Shown: positions 19,430 to 28,632 of the stretch, piece after piece
How the letters are laid out: the number at the start of each line of letters is the position of its first letter
How positions within the stretch are numbered: position 1 is the stretch's first letter
Source: Pseudaminobacter soli (ex Li et al. 2025)
GTDB taxonomy: Bacteria; Pseudomonadota; Alphaproteobacteria; Rhizobiales; Rhizobiaceae
Direction of reading: 5' to 3'
Length of the DNA: 64,000 nt
Assembly (NCBI RefSeq): GCF_029892515.1
Contig: NZ_JARXVF010000001.1
Location: 1,798,001-1,862,000 of the forward strand
The notes under the pieces: generated by a model
Seen by the model: only the letters and a program-made list of their open reading frames with translations
Told to the model about the DNA's origin: nothing
The model's database searches: none
Made by a program: the position numbers and the translations under genes

Positions 19430-21100
19430 ATGTCGAATGTGATCGCAACGCCCCCGGCCTTTGGCCGGACCCTTCCCTCAAGGGGGAACGAGGCGCGCGA
19501 CTCGCGCATCACCGCGGGCGTCATTGCGCTGGCGGCAATCGCGATCCTCATCGGCGGCGCATTTGCCGGGCTGATCCTCGAAGGCGTCAACGATCTCACT
19601 GGCGCGATTGCCGCCTTCGACGGCTACCTGTTCCGGGTCGCGCGCTTCACTTTGTGGCAGGCGGCGCTGTCGACCTTGTTCTCGGTGGTACCGGCGCTGT
19701 TCGTTGCCCGTGCGCTGTCACGACATCCGCAGTTTCCGGGGCGCGGACTGATCCTACGGCTCTTCGCCGTGCCGCTGGCGCTGCCGGCCATCGTCGCCGC
19801 GCTCGGGGTGCTCGCGCTCTATGGCCGCGCCGGCTATCTGGCCGGCCTGCTGTCAAAAATCTCCGGCGGGGATTGGCCGGGCATCTACGGCCTGTCGGGC
19901 ATCCTCGTGGCGCATGTCTTCTTCAATCTGCCGCTTGCAACGCGGCTATTTCTCGAAGCGCTGAACGCGGTGCCGACCGACCAGTGGCGGCTGGCGAGCC
20001 AGCTCGGCATGGGCGCGCGCGCCAGCTTCCGGCTGATCGAATGGCCGGCGTTGCGCGCCAGCCTGCCGGGCGTGGCAGGCCTCGTCTTCATGCTCTGCAT
20101 CACCTCCTTCACCATCGTGCTGACGCTGGGCGGCGGCCCGCGCGCCTCGACGCTGGAGGTGGCGATCTACCAGTCGCTGCGCTTCGACTTCGACCCGGCG
20201 CGTGCGGTGGCGCTGACGCTGCTGCAGATCCTGCTCACCTTGGCCGTGGTCGCCATGCTGATGCGGCTCGGCGCCAATGTGACGGGCGACGCGAACCTTT
20301 CGGTCGCGCCGCGGCGCTACATTTCATCGCGCCGGGGCGAAACCATGCTCGATGTTGCCCTGATCGCACTTGCGCTGGCCTTCGTCGCCGGGCCGATGCT
20401 CGCCACCGTTCTGTCCGGGCTGGAGGCCGATCTTATGCGCCTCGCCGGCGAGGCGACTGTGCAGCGCGCCGCCGCCACCAGCCTCATCCTCGCCGGCCTG
20501 GCGGCCCTGCTCTGCGTGGTGCTGACGCTGGCGCTCGCCATGGCACGGCGTGCCATGCAGTTGCAGCGGCGAGGCATCGGCAAGAAAAGCTTCCTGGAGC
20601 ATATGACCGACACTGGCGCGGGCTTCGTGCTGGTCGTGCCGCCCATCGTCATCGGCGCTGGCTGGTTCGTGCTCTTGCGCCATGCCGGCGATGTTTTTGC
20701 GCTGGCACCGGTCATGGTGGTGACGGTCAACGCGGTGATGGCGATGCCTTTTGCGCTGCGCGCCGTGCGCCCGGTCTATGACGCCGCCAGCGAACGGCAC
20801 GAGCGCCTCTGCGCCCAACTCGGCATTGCCGGCTGGAGCCGGCTCAGGCTGATCGACTGGCCGGTGCTGCGCCGGCCGCTCTCCACCGCCTTTGCCTTTG
20901 CCATGGCCCTGTCGCTCGGCGATCTCGGAGTCATCGCCCTGTTCGGCAGCGATCAGGTGCAGACCCTGCCCTATCTGTTGCTTGCCCGCATGGGCAGCTA
21001 TCGCACCGCCGACGCCGCAGGCCTTGCCCTGCTGCTCGGCCTCATCTGCCTGGCGCTGATGGCGCTTGCCGACCGGCTTGGAAAGGACACCGCGCAATGA
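19430..21100 (+). CDS. thiP: Thiamine ABC transporter permease
   Basis: 556 residues with two tandem BPD-type permease domains, about 11-12 membrane helices. EAA-like loops ([22 protein letters not shown] and, in the second half, [21 protein letters not shown]) contact ThiQ. It moves thiamine across the inner membrane. ATG 19430 is the only plausible start upstream of the first helix, but residues 8-26 ([16 protein letters not shown]) are encoded by sequence that looks like an intergenic repeat, so the native N-terminus is uncertain. It overlaps thiQ by 4 bp (ATGA). Confidence 0.93.
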   Translation: MSNVIATPPAFGRTLPSRGNEARDSRITAGVIALAAIAILIGGAFAGLILEGVNDLTGAIAAFDGYLFRVARFTLWQAALSTLFSVVPALFVARALSRHPQFPGRGLILRLFAVPLALPAIVAALGVLALYGRAGYLAGLLSKISGGDWPGIYGLSGILVAHVFFNLPLATRLFLEALNAVPTDQWRLASQLGMGARASFRLIEWPALRASLPGVAGLVFMLCITSFTIVLTLGGGPRASTLEVAIYQSLRFDFDPARAVALTLLQILLTLAVVAMLMRLGANVTGDANLSVAPRRYISSRRGETMLDVALIALALAFVAGPMLATVLSGLEADLMRLAGEATVQRAAATSLILAGLAALLCVVLTLALAMARRAMQLQRRGIGKKSFLEHMTDTGAGFVLVVPPIVIGAGWFVLLRHAGDVFALAPVMVVTVNAVMAMPFALRAVRPVYDAASERHERLCAQLGIAGWSRLRLIDWPVLRRPLSTAFAFAMALSLGDLGVIALFGSDQVQTLPYLLLARMGSYRTADAAGLALLLGLICLALMALADRLGKDTAQ

Positions 21101-21870
21101 TCTCGCCCATGCGGCCCGGAGGCGTCGACATCAGGCTGGAGGACCTGGCCTTCACCTATGAAGACATGCTGATGCGCTTCGACGCAACGATCGAGGCAGG
21201 CCACATCACCTCGGTGATGGGATCGAGCGGCGCCGGCAAGTCGACTTTCCTCAATCTCATCGCCGGCTTCGAGACGCCAACCTCCGGCCGCGTGCTGATC
21301 GGCGGCGTCGATATCACCGGCGCGCCGCCTTCGGCGCGGCCCGTGTCGATGGTGTTCCAGGAAAACAACCTCTTTGCCCACCTGACGGTCGAGCAGAATG
21401 TCGGGCTCGGCCGGTCGCCGGCTTTGCGCCTGACCGACGCCGACCGCGCGGCGGTGACCGATGCGCTTGCCCGCACCGGGCTGGCCGGCAAGGAAAGGCG
21501 GCTTCCAAGAGAATTGTCCGGCGGCGAGCGCCAGCGCGTGGCGCTTGCCCGCGTGCTGGTGCGCGACCGGCCGGTGCTGCTGCTGGACGAGCCTTTCGCC
21601 TCGCTCGGCCCCGCATTGCGGGAGGACATGGTCGATCTCGTTATGTCCGTTCATAGGGAACGAGGCATGACTGTTGTTTTCGTGACACACCAGCCCGAGG
21701 ACGCCAGGCGAATCGGCGGAAACCTGCTGTTTCTCGAACAGGGAAAGGTCATCGCTGCGGGCAAAACCGAGGAATTTTTCGGCAAAAACGGCCCGGAAGC
21801 CTTCAGAAACTACATCGGAACCGGCAACGCTGCGTCACAAAGCCAAGAATTCGCCCGGAAGCCGACATAA
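21097..21870 (+). CDS. thiQ: Thiamine ABC transporter ATP-binding protein
   Basis: 257 residues. Walker [11 protein letters not shown]-loop [11 protein letters not shown], signature [13 protein letters not shown], Walker B VLLLDEPF, switch His in VTHQPEDA. Energises ThiBP. The start ATG overlaps the thiP TGA. The C-terminal ~25 residues ([17 protein letters not shown]) are unconserved tail. Confidence 0.93.
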   Translation: MISPMRPGGVDIRLEDLAFTYEDMLMRFDATIEAGHITSVMGSSGAGKSTFLNLIAGFETPTSGRVLIGGVDITGAPPSARPVSMVFQENNLFAHLTVEQNVGLGRSPALRLTDADRAAVTDALARTGLAGKERRLPRELSGGERQRVALARVLVRDRPVLLLDEPFASLGPALREDMVDLVMSVHRERGMTVVFVTHQPEDARRIGGNLLFLEQGKVIAAGKTEEFFGKNGPEAFRNYIGTGNAASQSQEFARKPT

Positions 21871-22038
21871 TTTTTGGCCAGAGCAGCCAAAGGGACTGAC
21901 ATGGATTCTTGTCTTGCCAAGAGGAGTATGTCTAGGTCCCTGTTGTAGCGGTTCGCTATGCTTTGCGATCCGCGGCGTGACGAAAGGAATGCGGCTCTGT
22001 CGATCTGCCTGATCCCTGCCGGAGAAACTCTCTCGCCG

Positions 22039-23508
22039 GTGCGCGTGAACGCGCGCCGCGCGGTCGCTGTCGGCCTGCTTTCGCTGGTCGCCGGTTGCCA
22101 GGTGCTGAGCGGCGGCGATCTCAAGGAATCCGGGTTCCAGCCTTCGAACAATCCGATCACGGTCGACAGCGTCTCGCGCAACGACCGGATGGCCGAGCTC
22201 GCCAAGGCGCAGCACCCGCGCATCCTCGCCACCTATGGCGGCGAATATTCCGACCCCAAGCTGGAACGCATGGTCGCCAAGGTGGTGGGCAACCTGACCA
22301 CCGTGTCAGGCAACCCGACCCAGACCTATCGCATCACCATCCTGAATTCGCCCAACGTGAATGCCTTCGCGCTGCCTGGCGGCTATCTCTATGTCACGCG
22401 CGGCCTTCTGGCGCTTGCCAACGATTCCTCCGAGCTTGCCGCCGTCATCGCCCATGAAATGGGCCACGTGACCGCCAATCACGGCATCCAGCGCCAGCAG
22501 AAGGAAGCCGAGGAAGTCCTGGCCAACAAGGTGGTGACCGACGTGCTCGGCGAAAGCCAGTCGGCCAGGGTGGCGCTGATCCGCGGCAAGCTGCGTCTCG
22601 CGCAGTTCTCGCGCAACCAGGAACTGGAGGCCGACGCCATTGGCATCAAGGCCAGCGGCCAGGCCGGCTTCGACCCCTATGCCGCCGGCCGCTTCCTGCA
22701 ATCCATGGCCGCCTACAGCGACTTCCGCTCGGTCAGTGGCGCCACCGACCCGAGTCTCGACTTCCTGGCGAGCCACCCCAACACGCCCCAGCGCATCGAG
22801 CTGGCCCAGCGCCATGCCCGGCTGATCGGCCCGCCCGGCACCGGCGTGCGCGACCGCGACTCCTTCCTCACGGGCCTCGACGGCATGCTCTACGGCGATA
22901 CGCCGGAAGAAGGCTATGTGCGGGGCACCACCTTCCTGCATCCGCGCCTTGGCGTCTCCTTCTCGGTGCCGACCGGCTTCGTCATCGACAATACGGCAGC
23001 GGCTGTCACCGCCACCGGTCCCGGCGACATGGCGATCCGTTTCGACGGCGTCAGCATCGACCGCAAGATGTCGCTGCCCGACTATCTGCGCAGCGGCTGG
23101 GTGGCCGGCCTGGACGGCAACAGCGTGCGCCCCGAGACGATCAACGGCAATGAGGCTGCCACCGCCACGGCGCGCGCCGACGGCTGGCAGTTCGGCATCA
23201 CCGTCATCCGCGCCGGCGACCAGGTCTACCGCCTGCTGACGGCAGCTCCGCTCGCCAGCACCTCGCTCACTTCCGTGTCGCGCTCCGTCGGCGATAGTTT
23301 CCACGTACTGACGCCCGATGAGAAAGCGGCGCTGAAGCCGCTGCGCGTCCGGATAGTCACCGTGCAGCCGGGACAGACCATCGGCACGCTGGCCGCCAAC
23401 ATGGTGGGCGTGGACCGCAAGCTCGACCTGTTCCGCGTGCTGAACGGCCTTGCGCCCGGCGCGACCGTATCCGCCGGCGACAAGGTCAAGATCGTCACGG
23501 ACAAATGA
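22039..23508 (+). CDS. M48 family metalloprotease lipoprotein with LysM-like C-terminus
   Basis: 489 residues from GTG 22039, chosen because it yields a classic lipoprotein signal (VNARRAVAVGLLSLVAGC, lipid Cys20). An ATG at 21958 would add 27 non-signal residues and has no ribosome site. Zinc motif HEMGH at about 139-143 and ELEAD at 195-199 supply the ligands, as in BepA-type outer-membrane quality-control proteases. The C-terminal half (about 260-489) ends in a LysM-like segment (VTVQPGQTIGTLAANM..NGLAPGATVSAGDKVKI). Likely tethered in the cell envelope. The exact substrate is unknown. Confidence 0.85.
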   Translation: MRVNARRAVAVGLLSLVAGCQVLSGGDLKESGFQPSNNPITVDSVSRNDRMAELAKAQHPRILATYGGEYSDPKLERMVAKVVGNLTTVSGNPTQTYRITILNSPNVNAFALPGGYLYVTRGLLALANDSSELAAVIAHEMGHVTANHGIQRQQKEAEEVLANKVVTDVLGESQSARVALIRGKLRLAQFSRNQELEADAIGIKASGQAGFDPYAAGRFLQSMAAYSDFRSVSGATDPSLDFLASHPNTPQRIELAQRHARLIGPPGTGVRDRDSFLTGLDGMLYGDTPEEGYVRGTTFLHPRLGVSFSVPTGFVIDNTAAAVTATGPGDMAIRFDGVSIDRKMSLPDYLRSGWVAGLDGNSVRPETINGNEAATATARADGWQFGITVIRAGDQVYRLLTAAPLASTSLTSVSRSVGDSFHVLTPDEKAALKPLRVRIVTVQPGQTIGTLAANMVGVDRKLDLFRVLNGLAPGATVSAGDKVKIVTDK

Positions 23509-23535
23509 ATTCGGCGCCCGCGAGGGGCGCCGAAT
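23509..23535. terminator. Hairpin between converging genes
   Basis: 11-bp perfect stem ATTCGGCGCCC / GGGCGCCGAAT with loop GCGAG, two bases after the protease stop. No T-tract, so termination strength is doubtful. Confidence 0.5.
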
Positions 23536-23582
23536 ATCGAGGCAGGGAAGGCTTGTCCAGCCTCCCGGATCTGTTCGCGTAG

Positions 23583-24443
23583 TCAGGCTGACAGGAACGC
23601 CGGGCTTTCCTTTACCAACGCCGTCTTCAGCTTTTCCAGGGCCCGGCTTTCAATCTGCCGAACGCGCTCCTTGGAGATGCCGAGCGTAGCGCCCAGTGCC
23701 TCCAGCGTTGCGCCCTCATCCTGCAGCCGGCGCTCCTCGATGATGCGCAGCTCGCGCTCGTTGAGCACGCCCAGCGCCTTCTTGAGCCAATCCAGGCGAC
23801 GCTCCACGTCGATTGCCTCGCCGACAATCTCGTCGGGCAAGGGGTCTTCCGAAACCAGGAAGTCCATGCGATCGGCCGAGCCGCCGCTATCATCGATCAG
23901 AGGCGCATTGAGCGAGGCGTCCGGGCCGGAAAGCCGCGCATCCATCATCGCCACATCCGCTTCCGAAACGCCGAGCGCGGTCGAGATCTCCTTGTAGAGG
24001 TCGCTGCTCGACAGCACGTCCTGTCCGCGCGCCAAGCGCGCACGCAGGCGGCGAAGATTGAAGAACAGTGCCTTCTGCGCCGAGCTGGTGCCTCCGCGCA
24101 CGATCGACCAGTTCTTGAGGATGTAGTCCTGCATGGAGGCTCTTATCCACCAGGTCGCATAGGTGGAGAAACGCACGTCACGGCCGGGCTCGAAACGAGC
24201 CGCCGCTTCCAGGAGGCCGACATGGCCTTCCTGTATGAGGTCGCCCATCGGCAGGCCGAAATGGCGAAACTTAGCCGCCATCGAGATGACCAGTCGCATG
24301 TGGGCAGTAGTTATGCGGTGCATCGCCGCCTGATCCTGATGCTCCTTCCAGCGCAGGGCAAGTTCATGCTCCTCACTGCGCTCGAGATAGGGGGCACGCA
24401 TGGCCGCCCGGATCATGGTACGCCTAGCCTTATCTTCGGTCAT
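23583..24443 (-). CDS. rpoH: RNA polymerase sigma-32 factor, RpoH2 type
   Basis: 286 residues. Sigma region 2 contains GDLIQEGHVGLLEAAARFEP and FSTYATWWIRASMQDYIL; the diagnostic RpoH box QKALFFNLRR is at 123-132; region 4 ends GISKERVRQIESRALEKLK. The sequence (IRAAMRAPYLERSEEHELA) follows the RpoH2 branch of rhizobia, which serves heat and photo-oxidative stress. ATG 24443 has GGGAG upstream; an in-frame TTG at 24458 is rejected. A canonical EcfG promoter lies about 100 nt upstream. Confidence 0.94.
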   Translation of the reverse strand: MTEDKARRTMIRAAMRAPYLERSEEHELALRWKEHQDQAAMHRITTAHMRLVISMAAKFRHFGLPMGDLIQEGHVGLLEAAARFEPGRDVRFSTYATWWIRASMQDYILKNWSIVRGGTSSAQKALFFNLRRLRARLARGQDVLSSSDLYKEISTALGVSEADVAMMDARLSGPDASLNAPLIDDSGGSADRMDFLVSEDPLPDEIVGEAIDVERRLDWLKKALGVLNERELRIIEERRLQDEGATLEALGATLGISKERVRQIESRALEKLKTALVKESPAFLSA

Positions 24444-24545
24444 GCTGTGCGCTCCCAAACTCTGGCGCAGTTACGCTTCTACTCTTTTACGCTGCCGTTT
24501 CCGGCGTGGGATTGAAGTGACAACTACCCGCCCTACAAGCTTTGC

Positions 24546-24570
24546 AACGTCCAGATCGAAGGAATGTTCC
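24546..24570 (-). promoter_or_regulatory. EcfG (RpoE2)-type promoter of rpoH2
   Basis: On the minus strand GGAAC (24570-24566), 16 bases, CGTT (24549-24546): the exact GGAAC-N16/17-CGTT consensus of the alphaproteobacterial general stress sigma factor. rpoH2 is a known RpoE2 target in Sinorhizobium. The -35 element abuts the start codon of the divergent acyl-CoA dehydrogenase gene. Confidence 0.85.
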
Positions 24571-26361
24571 ATGATATCCGTCGACCGCGCCGACCTTGCT
24601 TTCCAGCTTTTCGATGCTTTGCCGACCGCAAGCCTGGGGGCGCTGCCGCGCTTTTCCGACTACGATCGAACCGCGATGAACGAGGTGCTCGACACCGCCG
24701 AGCGCATCGCCATGGAGCATTTTTTGCCGCATGCGGCGGCGCTCGATCTCAATGAGCCGCGCTTCGAAAACGGCAAGGTCGTCATGGATCCGCAGGTCGG
24801 TGCCGCGCTTGCGGTTTACCGGGAAGCCGGCTTCTTCGGCGCCGGCTTCGACCGCGAATGGGGCGGCGCGCAGATGCCCGAGACGCTGCGCGGTGCCGTC
24901 AATTTCATCTTCTCCATGGCCAATACTTCGACCGCGGCCTACCCGCTGCTGACGGCGGGCGCTGCCCATCTCATCGCAAGCTTCGGCAGCGATGAGCAGA
25001 AGGATCGGTTCATGAAGCCGATGATCGAAGGACGCTTCTTCGGCACCATGTGTCTGTCGGAACCGCAGGCCGGATCATCGCTGGCCGAACTGACGACCAG
25101 GGCCGAGCCGCGCGCCGACGGCAGTTACGGTCTAACCGGCAACAAGATGTGGATCTCCGGCGGCGACCACGAAATGTCGGAAAACATCATCCACATGGTG
25201 CTGGCCAAGATCCCCGACAGTCCGGCCGGAGTGAAGGGCATATCGCTTTTCATCGTGCCGAAGATCCTGGTCGGCGTTGGCGGCGCTCTCGGTGCGCGCA
25301 ACGGCGTGGCGCTTGCCGGGCTGAACCGCAAGATGGGCTATCGCGGCACCACCAACGCAGCACTCAATCTCGGCGAGAACACGCCTTGCATCGGCTATCT
25401 GGTTGGGGAGCCCGACAAGGGGCTGAGCTACATGTTCCAGATGATGAACGAGGCGCGCATCAGCGTCGGGCTGGGCGCCACGGCGCTCGGCGCTGCCGGC
25501 TACCGCGCCTCGCTGCTCTATGCGAAGGAGCGGCCGCAGGGCCACCTGCCCGGCAACTGGAACCCGGACAGCTCGCCCGTGCCGATCATCGAGCATGCCG
25601 ACGTCAAGCGCATGCTGCTGGCGCAGAAGGCGGCGGCGGAGGGCGCGCTGGCGCTGCTGCTCTATGCAGCCTTCCTGGTCGACGCCATCAAGGCGGCCCC
25701 CAGCGCCGAAGCCAGCCACGACAGCCGGCTGCTGCTCGACCTGCTCACCCCCATCGCCAAGTCATGGCCTTCGGAATTCTGCCTCGAAGCAAATAAGCAC
25801 GCCATCCAGGTGCTGGGCGGCTATGGCTACACGCTCGACTACCCCGTCGAGCGCCTCTACCGCGACAACCGCGCCAACTCCATCCATGAGGGCACGCACG
25901 GCATCCAGGCCATCGACCTGCTCGGGCGCAAGGTGATGCAGGAAAACGGCGCCGGCATGAAGGTGCTGGCAGCACGGGTTATGGCGGACGTAACGCAGGC
26001 ACATACCCATCCCGAGCTTGCCGGCCATGCCGAGGAACTGGCAGCACATCTTGGCGAGGCAGTGGCCACTACCGGCAAGCTTGCCGGGATGGTCGGCATC
26101 GACCCGCGGCTCGGCCTTGCCAATGCGAGCCTCTATCTCGACATGATGGGTCATGTCGTCATAGCCTGGATGTGGCTGCGCCAGGCGACGGCTGCGCTGC
26201 GCAAACGGGGCGGCGAAGACGCCAACGCCGACTTTATCGACGGCAAGCTGGCCACATGCCGCTATTTCTTCCTCTATGAATTGCCGAAGGCGCGAACCCA
26301 GCGCGCGCTGCTGGACAATCTCGACGACACCACGCTGACGATGAAGCCGGAGTGGTTCTGA
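24571..26361 (+). CDS. Acyl-CoA dehydrogenase
   Basis: 596 residues, the long FadE-like bacterial form with N-terminal extension and C-terminal dehydrogenase-like domain. FAD/substrate blocks MCLSEPQAGSSL, GNKMWISGGDHEMSENI and QVLGGYGYTLDYPVERLYRD (catalytic Glu region EGTHGIQAIDLLGRK) are visible. It oxidises an acyl-CoA thioester to the enoyl-CoA, passing electrons to ETF; chain length cannot be read. ATG 24571 follows GAAGGA by 7 nt. Divergent from rpoH2, whose -35 element overlaps this ribosome-site region. Confidence 0.92.
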   Translation: MISVDRADLAFQLFDALPTASLGALPRFSDYDRTAMNEVLDTAERIAMEHFLPHAAALDLNEPRFENGKVVMDPQVGAALAVYREAGFFGAGFDREWGGAQMPETLRGAVNFIFSMANTSTAAYPLLTAGAAHLIASFGSDEQKDRFMKPMIEGRFFGTMCLSEPQAGSSLAELTTRAEPRADGSYGLTGNKMWISGGDHEMSENIIHMVLAKIPDSPAGVKGISLFIVPKILVGVGGALGARNGVALAGLNRKMGYRGTTNAALNLGENTPCIGYLVGEPDKGLSYMFQMMNEARISVGLGATALGAAGYRASLLYAKERPQGHLPGNWNPDSSPVPIIEHADVKRMLLAQKAAAEGALALLLYAAFLVDAIKAAPSAEASHDSRLLLDLLTPIAKSWPSEFCLEANKHAIQVLGGYGYTLDYPVERLYRDNRANSIHEGTHGIQAIDLLGRKVMQENGAGMKVLAARVMADVTQAHTHPELAGHAEELAAHLGEAVATTGKLAGMVGIDPRLGLANASLYLDMMGHVVIAWMWLRQATAALRKRGGEDANADFIDGKLATCRYFFLYELPKARTQRALLDNLDDTTLTMKPEWF

Positions 26362-26397
26362 CGGAACCGCCGGCCTCTACTGCCCAGCCCCGAAGGC

Positions 26398-26589
26398 TCA
26401 ATCCAGCCTGATCTCGCCATCCACGACGTGGTGAAGATCGACACCTTCCGCCGTCAGCGTCATGCGCACACGCAGATTGCCGCTCTTTATCTTGCCGTCC
26501 CGCACCGCCATTTCGATGGCGCGCTGGGAGGTGACGCCGACCTGCTTCAGGAATTTGCGGATCGACATGTTGAAGACATCTTCGTCCAT
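26398..26589 (-). CDS. DUF6494 family protein
   Basis: 63 residues: MDEDVFNMSIRKFLKQVGVTSQ, ending GVDLHHVVDGEIRLD. It matches the small DUF6494 family of proteobacteria, of unknown function; it is soluble and slightly acidic. ATG 26589 has GGAGG (AGGAGGCCGACC) upstream on the minus strand. It sits alone between the acyl-CoA dehydrogenase (converging) and carD. Confidence 0.8.
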   Translation of the reverse strand: MDEDVFNMSIRKFLKQVGVTSQRAIEMAVRDGKIKSGNLRVRMTLTAEGVDLHHVVDGEIRLD

Positions 26590-26718
26590 GGTCGGCCTCC
26601 TGTCTTGCGGAAGTCCGCAATTCTAGGCCGATGCAGTCGAGAGGCAAAGAAGGCACCCAAGCTACCGCTTTCCGAAGCGGCTATTAGGAAAGAGTCGTCG
26701 CCGGCAAAGAGACCAACA

Positions 26719-26746
26719 AAAAACCCGGCGTCGCTGCCGGGTTTTT
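26719..26746 (-). terminator. Intrinsic terminator of carD
   Basis: 11-bp perfect stem AAAAACCCGGC / GCCGGGTTTTT with 6-nt loop, ending in a T-tract on the minus strand, 28 bp after the carD stop. Confidence 0.93.
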
Positions 26747-26774
26747 CAAGCCGTGAAAGCTTCGCAGGTGCGGC

Positions 26775-27368
26775 TTATGCCGCTTCTTCCTGCTCGGTCT
26801 CGGTCTCTTCGTTGTCGGCCTCAGCCTTGGAGCCGCGCTTGGGGCCCTTGGCAAGGTTGGTCTCGATCAAGCGCACGGCTTCCGTCTCCGACAGACGGTT
26901 GACGGCCGCGATCTCGCGAGCCATGCGGTCCAGCGCAGCTTCATAGAGCTGGCGCTCGGAATAGGACTGCTCCGGCTGGTTCTCGGCGCGGTAGAGATCG
27001 CGCACGACCTCGGAGATCGAGATCAGGTCGCCCGAATTGATCTTGGCATCGTATTCCTGCGCGCGGCGCGACCACATGGTGCGCTTCACGCGGGCGCGGC
27101 CCTGCAGAACCTTCAGCGCACGATCGACATAGTCCGTCTCCGACAGCTTGCGCATGCCGATCGACGTCGCCTTCGCGACCGGCACCTTCAGGCGCATCTT
27201 GTCCTTCTGGAAGTCGATGACGAAGAGCTCCAGCTTGTGGCCGGCCACTTCCTGCTCGTCGATCGCCATGATCTGGCCAACGCCGTGTGCCGGATAGACG
27301 ATGTACTCGCCGGTCTTGAAGCCGTGACGGCCTGCTGCGGATTTCTTCTGCGTGGTTGCGGTTGCCAT
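26775..27368 (-). CDS. carD: CarD family transcriptional regulator
   Basis: 197 residues. The N-terminal RNA-polymerase-interacting Tudor-like domain (GFKTGEYIVYPAHGVGQI..) is followed by the helical DNA-binding part (LSETDYVDRALKVLQGRARV..MWSRRAQEYDAKINSGDL). The C-terminal tail is Glu-rich (ETETEQEEAA). CarD-type proteins bind the RNAP beta subunit and stabilise open complexes. ATG 27368 has AGGAG about 10 nt upstream. Terminated by a strong hairpin. Confidence 0.93.
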   Translation of the reverse strand: MATATTQKKSAAGRHGFKTGEYIVYPAHGVGQIMAIDEQEVAGHKLELFVIDFQKDKMRLKVPVAKATSIGMRKLSETDYVDRALKVLQGRARVKRTMWSRRAQEYDAKINSGDLISISEVVRDLYRAENQPEQSYSERQLYEAALDRMAREIAAVNRLSETEAVRLIETNLAKGPKRGSKAEADNEETETEQEEAA

Positions 27369-27749
27369 TACGCCCTGAACTCCTTTTGTGGCGCCGGCCC
27401 AGGCCGGCACACCTGTTGCACGGCCGAACGGCCGTGTAGTCGGGATACCGCAAGACAAAACAGGCAAACACGCTCCGGGAAGAAGCCGGGGACCGGCAAA
27501 CGACATGCATTGCGTCTGCCCGGCCCAAGTCACCTTGGTCCGAAGTTCGTGTTCACCTTTCAGTGATTAGGGCGTTGCGCCATAAATCGACAGCGTGTCA
27601 GCGGCATGTTGACCCCTTCCTACCACAAAAAGTTGAAAGAATCAAGATTTTGCCGCATGCGCGGGTACAGCCCCGCGATGCAGGGCCGTCATGTCGACTT
27701 GTGATCTAGTGCGCGGATTGCGATGGGCAAGCGCGCTGCAGGCAAGTTG
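27369..27749. other. Intergenic region between fdxA and carD (381 bp)
   Basis: Both flanking genes are on the minus strand, so this should carry the carD promoter. On that strand TTGATT (about 27645) stands 17 bp before TAGGAA, a weak possible promoter. No ORF with a ribosome site, no clear RNA motif. Confidence 0.35.
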
Positions 27750-28088
27750 TCAGTTACCTTCGCCGGGCTCCGGCGAGAAGAATTTCTCGAACTTGCCCTC
27801 GACCCCGTCGAATTCCTTGGCGTCTGCCGGCGCGTCCTTCTTGGACGTGATGTTCGGCCACTTCGAAGCGTATTCGGTGTTGACCTCAAGCCACTTCTCG
27901 AGCCCGGGCTCGGTATCTGGCTTGATGGCGTCGGCGGGGCATTCGGGTTCGCAGACGCCGCAATCGATGCACTCGTCCGGGTGGATGACGAGCATGTTCT
28001 CGCCTTCGTAGAAGCAGTCGACCGGACACACCTCGACGCAGTCCATGTATTTGCACTTGATGCAATTGTCGGTCACGACATAGGTCAT
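27750..28088 (-). CDS. fdxA: Ferredoxin FdxA, [3Fe-4S][4Fe-4S] type
   Basis: 112 residues. Cluster ligands sit in [19 protein letters not shown] and [16 protein letters not shown]; the long C-terminal extension (to GEGN) is usual in proteobacterial FdxA. It is a small cytosolic electron carrier. ATG 28088 follows CGGAGCAGTACC. It lies in the same-strand cluster helicase - S4 protein - fdxA - carD, which is conserved in rhizobia. Confidence 0.95.
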   Translation of the reverse strand: MTYVVTDNCIKCKYMDCVEVCPVDCFYEGENMLVIHPDECIDCGVCEPECPADAIKPDTEPGLEKWLEVNTEYASKWPNITSKKDAPADAKEFDGVEGKFEKFFSPEPGEGN

Positions 28089-28236
28089 GGTACTGCTCCG
28101 GGACTCTGGTCCACTCCTGATAATATGGGGGTCAGGTAACCGCTTTGCGAAGGTCTTGCAAGGGCGCCCATGTCACAGAGCGGCGACATCGGGGAATGTC
28201 TTTCCACAAACCCGCCAGGGCGCGTGCAGGTGACCC

Positions 28237-28620
28237 TCAGTGGTCGCGCAAACGGTCGGTCTGCCGCCGTTGACGCTTGGTCGGGCGGCCGCTGCCGGCG
28301 TCGCGCACGGGCACCAGAGCGTCCGGCAAGGCCGGATCGCGGGCCGCAGGCGGCGGCGACAGATCCTCATAGAGCAGCCGCGCCTCTTCGGCCGGGCCGC
28401 GCCGGGCGCCCGGCAGCAGCACCTTGTAGACCAGGATGCGCCGGTCGAGCGTGATGGTCAGGACATCACCTGGCTTAACGGAATCCGCCGCCTGGTCCGT
28501 CTTCTCGCCATTGATGCGGACGCGGCCCATCTGGGCGAGCTTGGCGCCCAGGGACCGCGACTTTACCACGCGCGAGAAGAACAGCCATTTGTCGATGCGC
28601 TGACGACCTTCGGCAGCCAT
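28237..28620 (-). CDS. S4-domain RNA-binding protein (Hsp15/HslR-like)
   Basis: 127 residues. The S4 RNA-binding fold spans about residues 5-65 (RIDKWLFFSRVVKSRSLGAKL..GRVRINGEKTDQAADSVKPGD), and the C-terminus is basic (RPTKRQRRQTDRLRDH). Hsp15 relatives bind free 50S subunits carrying stalled tRNA. ATG 28620 is 12 nt beyond the helicase stop; a GTG at 28632 adjoining that stop is an alternative start. Probably co-transcribed with the helicase. Confidence 0.88.
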   Translation of the reverse strand: MAAEGRQRIDKWLFFSRVVKSRSLGAKLAQMGRVRINGEKTDQAADSVKPGDVLTITLDRRILVYKVLLPGARRGPAEEARLLYEDLSPPPAARDPALPDALVPVRDAGSGRPTKRQRRQTDRLRDH

Positions 28621-28632
28621 CGACGTCAGCAC

